A DNA stretch of 64,000 nt, from the NCBI GenBank assembly GCA_002426755.1, contig DINI01000002.1:56178-120177 (forward strand). Reading direction: 5' to 3'. The position numbers and the translations under genes were made by a program. The notes under the pieces were generated by a model. It was not told where the DNA came from and did no database searches. It saw only the letters and a program-made list of their open reading frames with translations. Positions within the stretch are counted from its first letter, which is position 1. Every line of letters starts with the position of its first letter. Positions 27,266 to 35,467 of the stretch are shown here, piece by piece. The stretch comes from Flavobacteriaceae bacterium UBA5544. GTDB lineage: Bacteria; Bacteroidota; Bacteroidia; Flavobacteriales; Flavobacteriaceae.

Positions 27266-28429
27266 ATGAATAACCAATTTGAAACCGATGCGATACGCCA
27301 ACAAATGGAGCGTTCTCAATATTTGGAGCATTCCACGCCAATGTATCTCACATCGAGTTTTGTGTTTGAGGATGCCGAAGATATGCGTGCTTCCTTTGCC
27401 GAAGAAAAAGACCGAAATTTATACAGCCGCTTTTCCAACCCAAATACCACGGAATTTGTCAATAAAATCGTGACCATGGAAGGTGCCGAAGATGGCTACG
27501 CATTTGCCACTGGAATGTCTGCGATATATTCCACTTTTGCGGCTTTGTTGAGCGCCGGGGACCACATTGTTTCTTGCAATTCTGTGTTTGGCTCCACGCA
27601 TACGTTATTCACCAAATATTTCCCAAAGTGGAACATTGAAACGAGCTATTTCAAAGTGAATGAAGTCGATACAATAGAAAGGTTAATTCAGCCAAACACC
27701 AAAATTTTATATATCGAATCACCAACGAATCCTGCCGTTGATATCTTGGATATTGAGTTGTTGGGAACTATTGCCAAAAAGCACAACTTGTTGTTCATCG
27801 TGGACAATTGTTTTGCAACGCCCTACCTCCAAAATCCGATAAAATTTGGTGCCGATTTGGTCATTCATTCAGCAACGAAATTGATGGATGGTCAAGGTAG
27901 GGTATTAGGAGGAGTGACCGTGGGGAAAGCCGATTTGATAAAAGAAATCTATTTATTTTCAAGAAATACAGGTCCAGCCATGTCGCCTTTCAATGCATGG
28001 GTGTTGTCAAAAAGTCTGGAAACCTTGGTGGTGCGAGTCGATAGGCATTGCGAAAACGCCTTAAAAGTGGCTGAATTTTTGGAAGCGCATCAAAAAGTGA
28101 AGTTTGTAAAATATCCCTTTTTAAAGTCACATCCACAGTATGAGGTTGCCAAAAAGCAGATGAAACTCGGCGGAAGTATTGTGGCATTTGAAGTCAAAGG
28201 AGGCGTCGAAGCGGGGCGTAAGTTTTTGGATGCCTTAAGAATTTGTTCCTTATCAGCAAATTTGGGTGACACGCGCACTATTGTCACACATCCAGCATCC
28301 ACCACACACAGTAAATTGTCTGAAGATGAACGATTGGAAACTGGAATTTCAGACGGATTGGTACGTGTCTCCGTCGGATTGGAGCATGTAAGTGATATTA
28401 TTAACGATTTAAAACAGGCTTTGGCGTGA
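27266..28429 (+). CDS. metZ: Cys/Met metabolism PLP enzyme, O-succinyl(acyl)homoserine sulfhydrylase-like
   Basis: Second trans-sulfuration-family enzyme of the operon, 387 residues, the size of MetZ, MetB or MetC. The PLP lysine is in LVIHSATKLMDGQGRVLGG, and the substrate-binding C-terminus reads GDTRTIVTHPASTTH. It begins 16 nt after the fusion gene. Acting on acylhomoserine with sulfide (MetZ) fits best beside MetX and MetY. Cystathionine gamma-synthase activity cannot be excluded. The promoter for the following regulator starts within its last codons. Confidence 0.82.
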   Translation: MNNQFETDAIRQQMERSQYLEHSTPMYLTSSFVFEDAEDMRASFAEEKDRNLYSRFSNPNTTEFVNKIVTMEGAEDGYAFATGMSAIYSTFAALLSAGDHIVSCNSVFGSTHTLFTKYFPKWNIETSYFKVNEVDTIERLIQPNTKILYIESPTNPAVDILDIELLGTIAKKHNLLFIVDNCFATPYLQNPIKFGADLVIHSATKLMDGQGRVLGGVTVGKADLIKEIYLFSRNTGPAMSPFNAWVLSKSLETLVVRVDRHCENALKVAEFLEAHQKVKFVKYPFLKSHPQYEVAKKQMKLGGSIVAFEVKGGVEAGRKFLDALRICSLSANLGDTRTIVTHPASTTHSKLSEDERLETGISDGLVRVSVGLEHVSDIINDLKQALA

Positions 28430-28449
28430 TTGTAAAAAAAGTATCTTTG
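28420..28449 (+). promoter_or_regulatory. Promoter of the Rrf2 regulator (near-leaderless)
   Basis: TTTG (28420-28423, inside the end of the upstream coding region), 18-nt spacer, TATCTTTG (28442-28449), a perfect TAnnTTTG. The predicted start of transcription falls at or within a few bases of the ATG at 28454. Confidence 0.7.
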
Positions 28450-28453
28450 TGGG

Positions 28454-28864
28454 ATGCTTTCAAATAAAACCAAATACGGAATCAAGGCACTGACCTTTTT
28501 GGCGCGGCAAGAACATGGAACACCAGTTCAGATTGCTACAATTTCCAAAAGTGAAAATATTTCGCTTAAGTTTTTGGAAAGTATTCTTCTGACACTGCGT
28601 AAAAATGGAATGTTGGGCTCAAAAAAAGGGAAAGGCGGCGGATACTATCTGCTAAAAGACCCGAAGGATATTAAAATGACCACAGTGATGCGAGCTTTGG
28701 AAGGTCCAATAGCGATGGTGCCCTGTGTGAGTTTGAATTATTATGAAAAGTGCAAGGATTGCCCAGACGAAAAAGTGTGCTCCGTACATAGTTTGATGAT
28801 TATGGTCCGGGACAGCACCTTGGAGATTTTCGGAAACACATCATTGGCAGATTTGGCTTATTAG
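28454..28864 (+). CDS. Rrf2-family transcriptional regulator with four-cysteine segment
   Basis: 136-residue winged-helix regulator. The N-terminal half has the Rrf2 layout: KTKYGIKALTFLARQ, the recognition region ISLKFLESILLTLRKNGML, and the wing GSKKGKGGGYYL. Cysteines at 91, 100, 103 and 109 (C-x8-C-x2-C-x5-C) could bind an Fe-S cluster or sense sulfur. It directly precedes the cysteine/sulfite operon and follows methionine genes. A CymR- or IscR-like control of sulfur assimilation is inferred from that context. Confidence 0.88.
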   Translation: MLSNKTKYGIKALTFLARQEHGTPVQIATISKSENISLKFLESILLTLRKNGMLGSKKGKGGGYYLLKDPKDIKMTTVMRALEGPIAMVPCVSLNYYEKCKDCPDEKVCSVHSLMIMVRDSTLEIFGNTSLADLAY

Positions 28865-28928
28865 CAATTCCGCAAAAAAAGCTGCGTATTTTTAGGTTAT
28901 TAAGTTAGGATAAAGTAAAATAAATAAA

Positions 28929-28960
28929 TAGGTTTGCATAATAGTCTATTAAATCGATAG
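28929..28960 (+). promoter_or_regulatory. cysH operon promoter with overlapping candidate operator
   Basis: TAGGTTTG (28929-28936) perfectly fits TAnnTTTG. The -33 region has TTA (28905-28907) in place of TTG, with 21-nt spacing. CTATTAAATCGATAG (28946-28960), an inverted repeat CTAT-N7-ATAG, lies where transcription should begin, a typical repressor position. Binding by the adjacent Rrf2 protein is an inference. Confidence 0.55.
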
Positions 28961-28981
28961 GATAAAAAGAAATATATTGAA

Positions 28982-29611
28982 ATGACACAAAAAATTGATA
29001 TAGATATTGAGTATTGGAATGAACAGCTCAAAGAAAAATCGCCCGATGAAATCATAGAGTGGGCATTGACTCTTACAGAGAATCGCATCGTGACTACAAG
29101 CTTTGGAATTTATTCTGCCATATTGTTGAGTACAATGGTTAGGCATGACAAGGCTATAAAATTCATTTGGTGCGACACCTTGTTTAATCAGCCAAGCACT
29201 TACGCACATGCCGAAAATTTAATAAAGACTCATAATTTAAATGTCTATAAATACCAACCTCTAAAAACCAAGGAAGAAATTGACATTACTATCGGTTTGC
29301 CTAGTGTTGAGGATGAAAACCATGCTGCCTTTTCGGAGGTGGTAAAACTAGAACCTTTTACAAGAGCTTTAAAAGAGCATCAACCTGATATGTGGTTTAC
29401 AAACATTCGGGTGCGACAGACAGAATTACGGAACAAAAAGAACATTTTAAGCTTGAGCAAAGATGGTATTTTGAAAGTCAGTCCGTTTTATTATTGGACG
29501 GATGCCGATTTGGAAGCGTATTTAAAAAAGCATCATTTACCTAAAAATTCAGATTATTTTGATCCCATCAAAGCCTTAAAAAACAGAGAGTGTGGGATTC
29601 ACTTGCAATAG
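28982..29611 (+). CDS. cysH: Phosphoadenylyl-sulfate reductase family protein
   Basis: Reduces (P)APS to sulfite using thioredoxin or a similar donor. The 209-residue product has the PP-loop-like SFGIYSAILL segment and the catalytic C-terminal cysteine in RECGIHLQ (Cys204). The extra CC/CxxC motifs that ligate the Fe-S cluster of APS reductases are absent, favouring the PAPS type. The usual DTGYLF-like motif is replaced by WCDTLFNQPSTY. No ATP sulfurylase genes (cysDN) neighbour it here, so activated sulfate must come from genes elsewhere. Confidence 0.85.
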   Translation: MTQKIDIDIEYWNEQLKEKSPDEIIEWALTLTENRIVTTSFGIYSAILLSTMVRHDKAIKFIWCDTLFNQPSTYAHAENLIKTHNLNVYKYQPLKTKEEIDITIGLPSVEDENHAAFSEVVKLEPFTRALKEHQPDMWFTNIRVRQTELRNKKNILSLSKDGILKVSPFYYWTDADLEAYLKKHHLPKNSDYFDPIKALKNRECGIHLQ

Positions 29612-29623
29612 AAATCAAATAGT

Positions 29624-31717
29624 ATGCAAAGTTTTAGAACCGAATTAGAAAACCCAATTGTTGAAAAGGATATTATTGATTTAGCCAATAAAATCGAGCT
29701 TTTCAAAAACGACAAGATTGATGAAGAAAAATTCAGAAGTCTGCGTTTGGCACGTGGTGTGTATGGCCAGCGGCAACAAGGTGTGCAAATGGTGCGTATC
29801 AAATTGCCCTATGGAAAAGTGACAAGCCAACAATTGCATCGCATTGCGAATGTTTCCGATGAATATTCCCGTGGCCGATTGCACATCACCACACGTCAGG
29901 ACATTCAAATCCATTATGTCGATTTGGACAGAACTCCGCAGTTATGGGCCGAATTGGAACGTGATGATGTCACCCTTCGTGAAGCTTGCGGGAACACCGT
30001 CAGAAACGTGACGGCAAGTGAAACCGCGGGTATTGATATAAATGAACCGTTTGATGTGTCGCCGTATGCCGATGCTGTGTTTAAGTTCTTTTTGCGAAAT
30101 CCGATTTGTCAGGAAATGGGTCGAAAATTCAAAGTATCGTTTTCTGCTTCAGATGAAGACACGGGCTTGTCTTATATGCACGATTTGGGTTTTATTGCCA
30201 AAATTAAAAATGGAGAAAGAGGTTTTAAAGTGATGTTGGGCGGCGGATTGGGTTCACAGCCACGCCATGCAGATGTGTTGTATGAGTTTTTACCAACCGA
30301 TAAAATCGTTCCAGTCATGGAAGGCGTGTTGCGTATTTTTGACCGTCACGGCGAACGCAAAAGCAGAGCGAAGGCGCGAATGAAGTTTCTAATTAGCGAT
30401 ATAGGATTGGAAGCGTTTCAAGCTTTGGTCGATTCTGAACAGAAAGCCATTGGCTACGATTCATTCCCCATCGCTATTGAAAAGTATCCAATTTCAATTC
30501 CAAAAAATGTTGAAATTCCAACCGTGACGCTTAAAAATAAAGAAGCTTTCGAACAATGGAAATCCACCAATGTCATACCACAAAAGCAGGAGAGTTATGT
30601 TGCAATCGGCATTAAAGTTTTGTTGGGTGATTTCTATACAGATAAAGCCCGCTTATTGGCGGATTTGGTGGAAAACTATGCAGCAGGCGAATTGCGTTTG
30701 ACTCTGCGTCAAAACATACTCGTTCCGTTTGTAAAGGAAGAATTGCTGCCTTTTTTCTATCAGGAATTGGATAAATTAGGATTTGCCGAAGCAGGTTATA
30801 ACAAAGCCGTCGATATCACTGCCTGTCCAGGAACGGATACCTGTAATTTGGGAATTGCCAGCAGTACGGGCATCGCTGAAGAACTCGAACGGGTCATCAA
30901 AAATGAATATCCTCATTATTTAAATGATAAGGATCTGGTCATAAAAATCAGTGGTTGTATGAATGCCTGTGGGCAACATAATATGGCGAATATTGGTTTT
31001 CAGGGCATGTCCGTTCGCACGCCAGACAAGTTGGTGGCGCCAGCACTTCAAGTATTGTTAGGGGGAGGAAATCGTGGTAATGGTAACGGAATTTTTGCTG
31101 ATAAGGTGGTAAAGGTCCCAAGCAGACGAGGCCCGGAAGCCTTGCGTCGTATTCTCAATGATTTTGAGGCAAACGCCGAAGGCAAATTGTTTTTGGAGTA
31201 TTATTTGGAACAGGGTGAAAAATATTTTTACAACCTATTAACTGATTTATCCGATGTGACCAATTTGACCCAAGAGGATTTTATCGATTGGGGTACTAAT
31301 GAAGAATACGTAAAAGCCATCGGAATCGGTGAATGTGCTGGTGTGGTCATTGATTTAATAGCAACGTTATTTTTGGAAAGTGAAGAAAAGATTGATAATG
31401 CAAAAGAAGCCTTGACGAACAAAGTATATTCAAACGCCATTTATTTTGCTTATAGTTCCATGGTGAGTTCTGCAAAGGCATTGCTATTGTCCGAAAATAT
31501 TTCTACAAATACCCAAGCCAACATTATTAGTCAGTTTGATGCTGAATTTGTAGCAAGCGAAAAAATAAACTTGGGAACCACATTTTCTGAATTGATCTAT
31601 CGCATCAATACTAATGCACCTTCAGAAGAATTTTCCAAAGTATATATAAATAGTGCTGAACAGTTTTTAAAAACTGTAAGAGCCTTTCGATTTCAGGAAC
31701 AATCTGCTAAAAATTGA
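29624..31717 (+). CDS. Siroheme-dependent sulfite (nitrite) reductase with C-terminal HEPN-like domain
   Basis: 697-residue protein. Residues 1 to about 560 are the duplicated ferredoxin-type sulfite/nitrite reductase fold. [4Fe-4S]/siroheme ligands are C401-x5-C407 (ACPGTDTCNLG) and C445-x3-C449 (SGCMNACGQH). The last 120 residues form an all-helical region (LFLESEEKIDNAKEALTNK, then YFAYSSMVSSAKALLL) resembling HEPN domains. Sulfite rather than nitrite reduction is inferred from cysH upstream and siroheme synthase downstream. It is 12 nt after cysH. Confidence 0.88.
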   Translation: MQSFRTELENPIVEKDIIDLANKIELFKNDKIDEEKFRSLRLARGVYGQRQQGVQMVRIKLPYGKVTSQQLHRIANVSDEYSRGRLHITTRQDIQIHYVDLDRTPQLWAELERDDVTLREACGNTVRNVTASETAGIDINEPFDVSPYADAVFKFFLRNPICQEMGRKFKVSFSASDEDTGLSYMHDLGFIAKIKNGERGFKVMLGGGLGSQPRHADVLYEFLPTDKIVPVMEGVLRIFDRHGERKSRAKARMKFLISDIGLEAFQALVDSEQKAIGYDSFPIAIEKYPISIPKNVEIPTVTLKNKEAFEQWKSTNVIPQKQESYVAIGIKVLLGDFYTDKARLLADLVENYAAGELRLTLRQNILVPFVKEELLPFFYQELDKLGFAEAGYNKAVDITACPGTDTCNLGIASSTGIAEELERVIKNEYPHYLNDKDLVIKISGCMNACGQHNMANIGFQGMSVRTPDKLVAPALQVLLGGGNRGNGNGIFADKVVKVPSRRGPEALRRILNDFEANAEGKLFLEYYLEQGEKYFYNLLTDLSDVTNLTQEDFIDWGTNEEYVKAIGIGECAGVVIDLIATLFLESEEKIDNAKEALTNKVYSNAIYFAYSSMVSSAKALLLSENISTNTQANIISQFDAEFVASEKINLGTTFSELIYRINTNAPSEEFSKVYINSAEQFLKTVRAFRFQEQSAKN

Positions 31718-31721
31718 AAAC

Positions 31722-33125
31722 ATGAACGAGAAAACATCCATAAAAATTCCAAAACTGACCATTGTAGGAGCCGGTCCAGGGGATCCAGAGCTCATCACCA
31801 TCAAGGCCATTAAAGCCATTCAATCTGCGGATGTCATTATGTATGATGCTTTGATTGATATTGCCTTATTGGACTATGCGTCATCACATGCTGAACTTAT
31901 TTTTGTAGGCAAACGTAAAGGCTGTTACGCTTATCAACAAGGCCAAATCAATGAGTTGATTGTCGCGAGAGCCAAATCTCACGGCCATGTGGTGCGATTA
32001 AAAGGCGGTGATCCATTTATTTTTGGTCGTGGTGCTGAAGAAATCGATTTTGCTCGCCAATTTGGTGTTGAAACTTATATGGTTTCAGGCATTTCGTCAT
32101 CATTGGCGGTGCCAGCGTATCAAGGCATACCTTTGACAAAACGAGGGGCTTCCGAGAGTTTTTGGGTGATTACGGGAACTACCAAATCACATCAATTATC
32201 TAAAGACATTATATTGGCCTCACAATCGTCTTCCACGGTTGTCATTTTAATGGGAATGTCAAAACTCAAGGAAATCATGAACATCTTTTCTTCGGAAGGA
32301 AAGCAAAATGTACCCGTAGCTATTATTCAAAATGGCACTACAAAAGACGAAAAATTCGGCATCGGAACCGTCGCTACAATTTGTGATGTGGTAGAACAGC
32401 AAAATTTGTCAAATCCAGCTATCATCGTCATTGGAGAAGTCGTCAATCAAAGAGTTCAATTGGATTCCATAAAAAAAGAAGTCATTGCAGACATGCATCC
32501 CAGTGACAAAGAAACGGTGAATCAAGTTTCTCGTTCGGTGGAGGAGGCTTCTGTTCGAAATAATTTATACCCGGTTTTCTTACGTATGCATCAAATCCAA
32601 ACATTAATAGTTGGCGGTGGCAATGTAGCATTGGAAAAATTGACATTTTTATTAAAGTCAAGCCCCAATGCAAATGTGGTGATGGTCGCACCTTTTTTTA
32701 GGGATCAAGTTCGGGAGCTCGCATTACAGTTTCATATTCCATTGATTGAAACCTCTTATGAGGAATCTTTTCTAGTTGATAAAGAATTAGTCATTGCTAC
32801 CACAGATAGTTTGGAGGTCAACAAGCAAATTTATCGAGACGCCAAAAAAAGGCATTTATTGGTAAATGTGGCAGACACTCCAGAATTATGTGATTTTTAT
32901 CACGGAGGTATCGTCACCAAGGGCAATGTGAAAATCGCTATTTCCACCAATGGAAAATCTCCGACCACTGCCAAACGATTACGCCAATTTTTTGAAGAAG
33001 TCATTCCACCTGATATCAATACGATGGTAGAAAATTTAAACAGTTTTAGAAAAACAATCAAAGGTAATTTTGAAGAGAAAGTAAACAGAATGAACAAAAT
33101 CACCGAAACCTTAATTGACAAATAA
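31722..33125 (+). CDS. Fused uroporphyrinogen-III C-methyltransferase / precorrin-2 dehydrogenase (siroheme synthase)
   Basis: Makes siroheme for the preceding reductase. Residues about 10-250 are the SAM-dependent methyltransferase (VGAGPGDPELITIKAIKAI, LKGGDPFIFGRGAEE). Residues about 285-460 are the NAD-binding precorrin-2 dehydrogenase part (YPVFLRM, then IVGGGNVALEKLTFLL), with a TNGKSPTTAKRLRQFFEE tail. This order is the reverse of E. coli CysG, where the dehydrogenase/chelatase is N-terminal. The gene begins 4 nt after the reductase stop and ends 1 nt before the next ATG. Confidence 0.92.
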   Translation: MNEKTSIKIPKLTIVGAGPGDPELITIKAIKAIQSADVIMYDALIDIALLDYASSHAELIFVGKRKGCYAYQQGQINELIVARAKSHGHVVRLKGGDPFIFGRGAEEIDFARQFGVETYMVSGISSSLAVPAYQGIPLTKRGASESFWVITGTTKSHQLSKDIILASQSSSTVVILMGMSKLKEIMNIFSSEGKQNVPVAIIQNGTTKDEKFGIGTVATICDVVEQQNLSNPAIIVIGEVVNQRVQLDSIKKEVIADMHPSDKETVNQVSRSVEEASVRNNLYPVFLRMHQIQTLIVGGGNVALEKLTFLLKSSPNANVVMVAPFFRDQVRELALQFHIPLIETSYEESFLVDKELVIATTDSLEVNKQIYRDAKKRHLLVNVADTPELCDFYHGGIVTKGNVKIAISTNGKSPTTAKRLRQFFEEVIPPDINTMVENLNSFRKTIKGNFEEKVNRMNKITETLIDK

Positions 33126-33126
33126 C

Positions 33127-34176
33127 ATGATTACAACAGATATATTGATTATTGGTGCAGGTCCCACAGGTCTGTTCACCGTTTTTGAAGCGGGATTATT
33201 AAAATTGAAATGTCATTTAATTGATGCGCTTCCGCAACCTGGAGGACAATGTTCAGAGCTGTATCCGAAAAAGCCGATTTATGATATTCCGGGCGTCCCC
33301 GATATTTTAGCTGGCGATTTGACCAAAAACCTCTTGGAGCAAGGCAAACAGTTCGAGCCTGGTTTCACTTTGGGGGAACGCGCAGAAACCATAGAAAAAC
33401 AAACAGATGGAAGTTTTATTGTCACAACCAACAAAGGTACCAAACATCAAGCACCAATTATTGCCATTGCAGGTGGTTTGGGAAGTTTTGAACCGAGAAA
33501 ACCGCTGATTGATAACATCGCCCATTATGAAGATAGAGGCGTGGAATATTTTATCAAAGACCCAGAAATTTACAGGAATAAAAAAGTGGTCATTTCGGGT
33601 GGTGGCGATTCTGCCTTGGATTGGAGCATAATTCTTGCAGATATTGCTTCCGAAGTCACATTAGTTCACAGACGCAATGAGTTCAGGGGTGCTTTGGATT
33701 CCGTTGAAAAAGTGCAGGAATTAAAACTTCTTGGAAAAATTAATTTGGTGACACCCGCAGAAGTTGTTGCCCTGTATGGAAACGAAAAAATTCGAGGTGT
33801 GACTATAGAACAGGACGGTGAGAAATTTTTTCATGAAGCAGACCATTTTATTCCATTGTTTGGCTTGTCTCCAAAGTTGGGACCGATTGCAGATTGGGGT
33901 CTCGAAATAGAAAAAAATGCCATCAAAGTCGATACATTTGACTATCAGACCAACATTCCGGGGATTTTTGCCATAGGCGATGTCAACATCTATCCGGGGA
34001 AATTAAAATTGATTCTCTGCGGATTTCATGAAGCCACTTTAATGTGTCAATCTGCCTATCAAATTATCAATCCTGGCAAAAAATATGTGCTCAAATATAC
34101 TACGGTGAGCGGAATCGATGGGTTTGATGGCTCACGAAAGGAAGCTCCGAAGGCCGTGGTACAGGCGATTATATAA
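33127..34176 (+). CDS. Ferredoxin/flavodoxin-NADP+ reductase, thioredoxin-reductase-like
   Basis: FAD enzyme of 350 residues that likely passes electrons from NADPH to ferredoxin for sulfite reduction. FAD motif: DILIIGAGPTGLFTVFEAGL. NADP motif: VVISGGGDSALDWSIILA. Second FAD motif: IPGIFAIGDVNIYPGKLKLI. The thioredoxin-reductase CxxC is missing, as expected for TrxR-like FNR. The start was set at ATG 33127; a TTG at 33115 lies inside the upstream gene. It is the last gene of the cys operon. Confidence 0.9.
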   Translation: MITTDILIIGAGPTGLFTVFEAGLLKLKCHLIDALPQPGGQCSELYPKKPIYDIPGVPDILAGDLTKNLLEQGKQFEPGFTLGERAETIEKQTDGSFIVTTNKGTKHQAPIIAIAGGLGSFEPRKPLIDNIAHYEDRGVEYFIKDPEIYRNKKVVISGGGDSALDWSIILADIASEVTLVHRRNEFRGALDSVEKVQELKLLGKINLVTPAEVVALYGNEKIRGVTIEQDGEKFFHEADHFIPLFGLSPKLGPIADWGLEIEKNAIKVDTFDYQTNIPGIFAIGDVNIYPGKLKLILCGFHEATLMCQSAYQIINPGKKYVLKYTTVSGIDGFDGSRKEAPKAVVQAII

Positions 34177-34254
34177 AATTTAGTATATCTTTAATGCAAT
34201 GTTGCCATCCATAAGGTCGGTATGATTTGTCCATGGAATTTATTTGAATAAAAG

Positions 34255-34285
34255 TTGGTTTTAAGTTTTTTATCACTTAATTTCG
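34255..34285 (+). promoter_or_regulatory. Promoter for the metH operon
   Basis: TTG (34255-34257), 20-nt spacer, TAATTTCG (34278-34285), one mismatch from TAnnTTTG. It is followed 25 nt later by the SAM riboswitch. Confidence 0.5.
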
Positions 34286-34310
34286 CCCACAGTTCTTATT
34301 AATAATGATT

Positions 34311-34413
34311 GTTATCACGAAAGGTAGAGGGATTAGACCCGTTGAAGCCTTGGCAACCCTTTGTAAAAAGAAGGTGCTAAATTCTACTAATTAGATTTAA
34401 TTAGACAGATAAC
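34311..34413 (+). promoter_or_regulatory. SAM-I (S-box) riboswitch upstream of metH
   Basis: P1 is GTTATC (34311-34316) with GATAAC (34408-34413). The core GGTAGAGGGATTAGACCC is followed by GAAGCCTTGGCAACCC, the junction GGTGCTAAATTCTAC, and a short P4 CTAATTA/TTAATTAG. It shares its core with the metY copy but has a different, AT-rich P3 and P4. Confidence 0.93.
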
Positions 34414-34440
34414 CAAAGTAAATTTTTCTTACTTTCCTGA

Positions 34441-34471
34441 TGACATTCTTTATACTTTTAAAAAGATGTCA
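34441..34471 (+). promoter_or_regulatory. Hairpin sequestering the metH start codon
   Basis: TGACAT (34441-34446) pairs with ATGTCA (34466-34471), which contains the ATG, and CTTT (34448-34451) pairs with AAAG (34462-34465) around a 10-nt loop. A separate AAAGTAA/TTACTTT hairpin (34415-34435) lies between it and the aptamer. No U-run terminator is visible, so this switch may act on translation. Confidence 0.55.
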
Positions 34472-35467
34472 GACATTAAACATACTTTACAAAAACGCAT
34501 TTTGGTCCTCGATGGTGCCATGGGTACTATGTTGCAACGCTATAATTTCACCGAAGAAGATTATCGTGGTGAGCGATTCAAGGATTATCCCTCATCATTA
34601 AAAGGGAACAATGATTTATTGTCTTTGACGCAGCCACATGCCATTGCAGAAGTTCATGCCAAATATTTCGAAGCAGGAGCAGATATCGTCGAAACCAATA
34701 CATTTTCGGGCACCACCATCGGAATGGCTGATTACAACATGGAAGATTTGGTGTATGAGCTCAATTTTGAATCCGCTAAAATCGCTAAAAAAGTAGCCGA
34801 CGAATTCACAAAAGCGAATCCAAACCAACCGCGTTTTGTGGCAGGAAGCATTGGCCCAACCAATAAAACCGCAAGTTTGTCGCCCGATGTCAACCGTCCG
34901 GAATATCGCGCCATAACTTTTGACGAATTGCGAATCGCTTACAAACAACAAGTAGAAGCCTTGATTGATGGAGGTGTTGATGTGCTTTTAGTTGAAACTA
35001 TTTTTGACACCTTAAATGCAAAAGCTTGCTTATTCGCCATCGAAGAAGTGAAGGAAGAGCGCAACATCGATATTCCTGTGATGGTTTCAGGAACCATTAC
35101 GGACGCTTCAGGACGAACACTTTCAGGGCAGACTGTTGAAGCGTTCTTGGCATCCATTTCACATGTACCATTATTAAGTGTTGGTTTCAATTGCGCTCTT
35201 GGAGCAGAACAGTTGAAACCGTATTTGCAACGCTTGTCAAACGAAACCGAATTTTATACATCGGCTTATCCAAATGCAGGTTTGCCAAATGCTTTTGGTG
35301 AATATGACCAATCTGCAAAACAGATGCAATTGTTGGTGGAGGAGTATCTAAAAGATGGTCTCATTAATATTATTGGAGGTTGTTGTGGCACGACACCAGA
35401 GCATATAAGGGCAATTGCGGATGTGGCAAAAAATTATAAACCAAGAGAAATAAAAGTATTTGCATAA
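34466..35467 (+). CDS. metH: Methionine synthase, homocysteine-binding module (split MetH, N-terminal part)
   Basis: Zinc-dependent homocysteine S-methyltransferase module of cobalamin-dependent methionine synthase, 333 residues. VLDGAMGTMLQRYNF lies near the N-terminus, and the zinc cysteines are in VGFNCALGAEQL and GGCCGTTPEHI. In E. coli MetH this is fused to the remaining modules; here it is a separate gene, and the rest is encoded immediately downstream with a one-base overlap (TAATG). The split is clean, with no sign of frameshift. Confidence 0.93.
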   Translation: MSDIKHTLQKRILVLDGAMGTMLQRYNFTEEDYRGERFKDYPSSLKGNNDLLSLTQPHAIAEVHAKYFEAGADIVETNTFSGTTIGMADYNMEDLVYELNFESAKIAKKVADEFTKANPNQPRFVAGSIGPTNKTASLSPDVNRPEYRAITFDELRIAYKQQVEALIDGGVDVLLVETIFDTLNAKACLFAIEEVKEERNIDIPVMVSGTITDASGRTLSGQTVEAFLASISHVPLLSVGFNCALGAEQLKPYLQRLSNETEFYTSAYPNAGLPNAFGEYDQSAKQMQLLVEEYLKDGLINIIGGCCGTTPEHIRAIADVAKNYKPREIKVFA

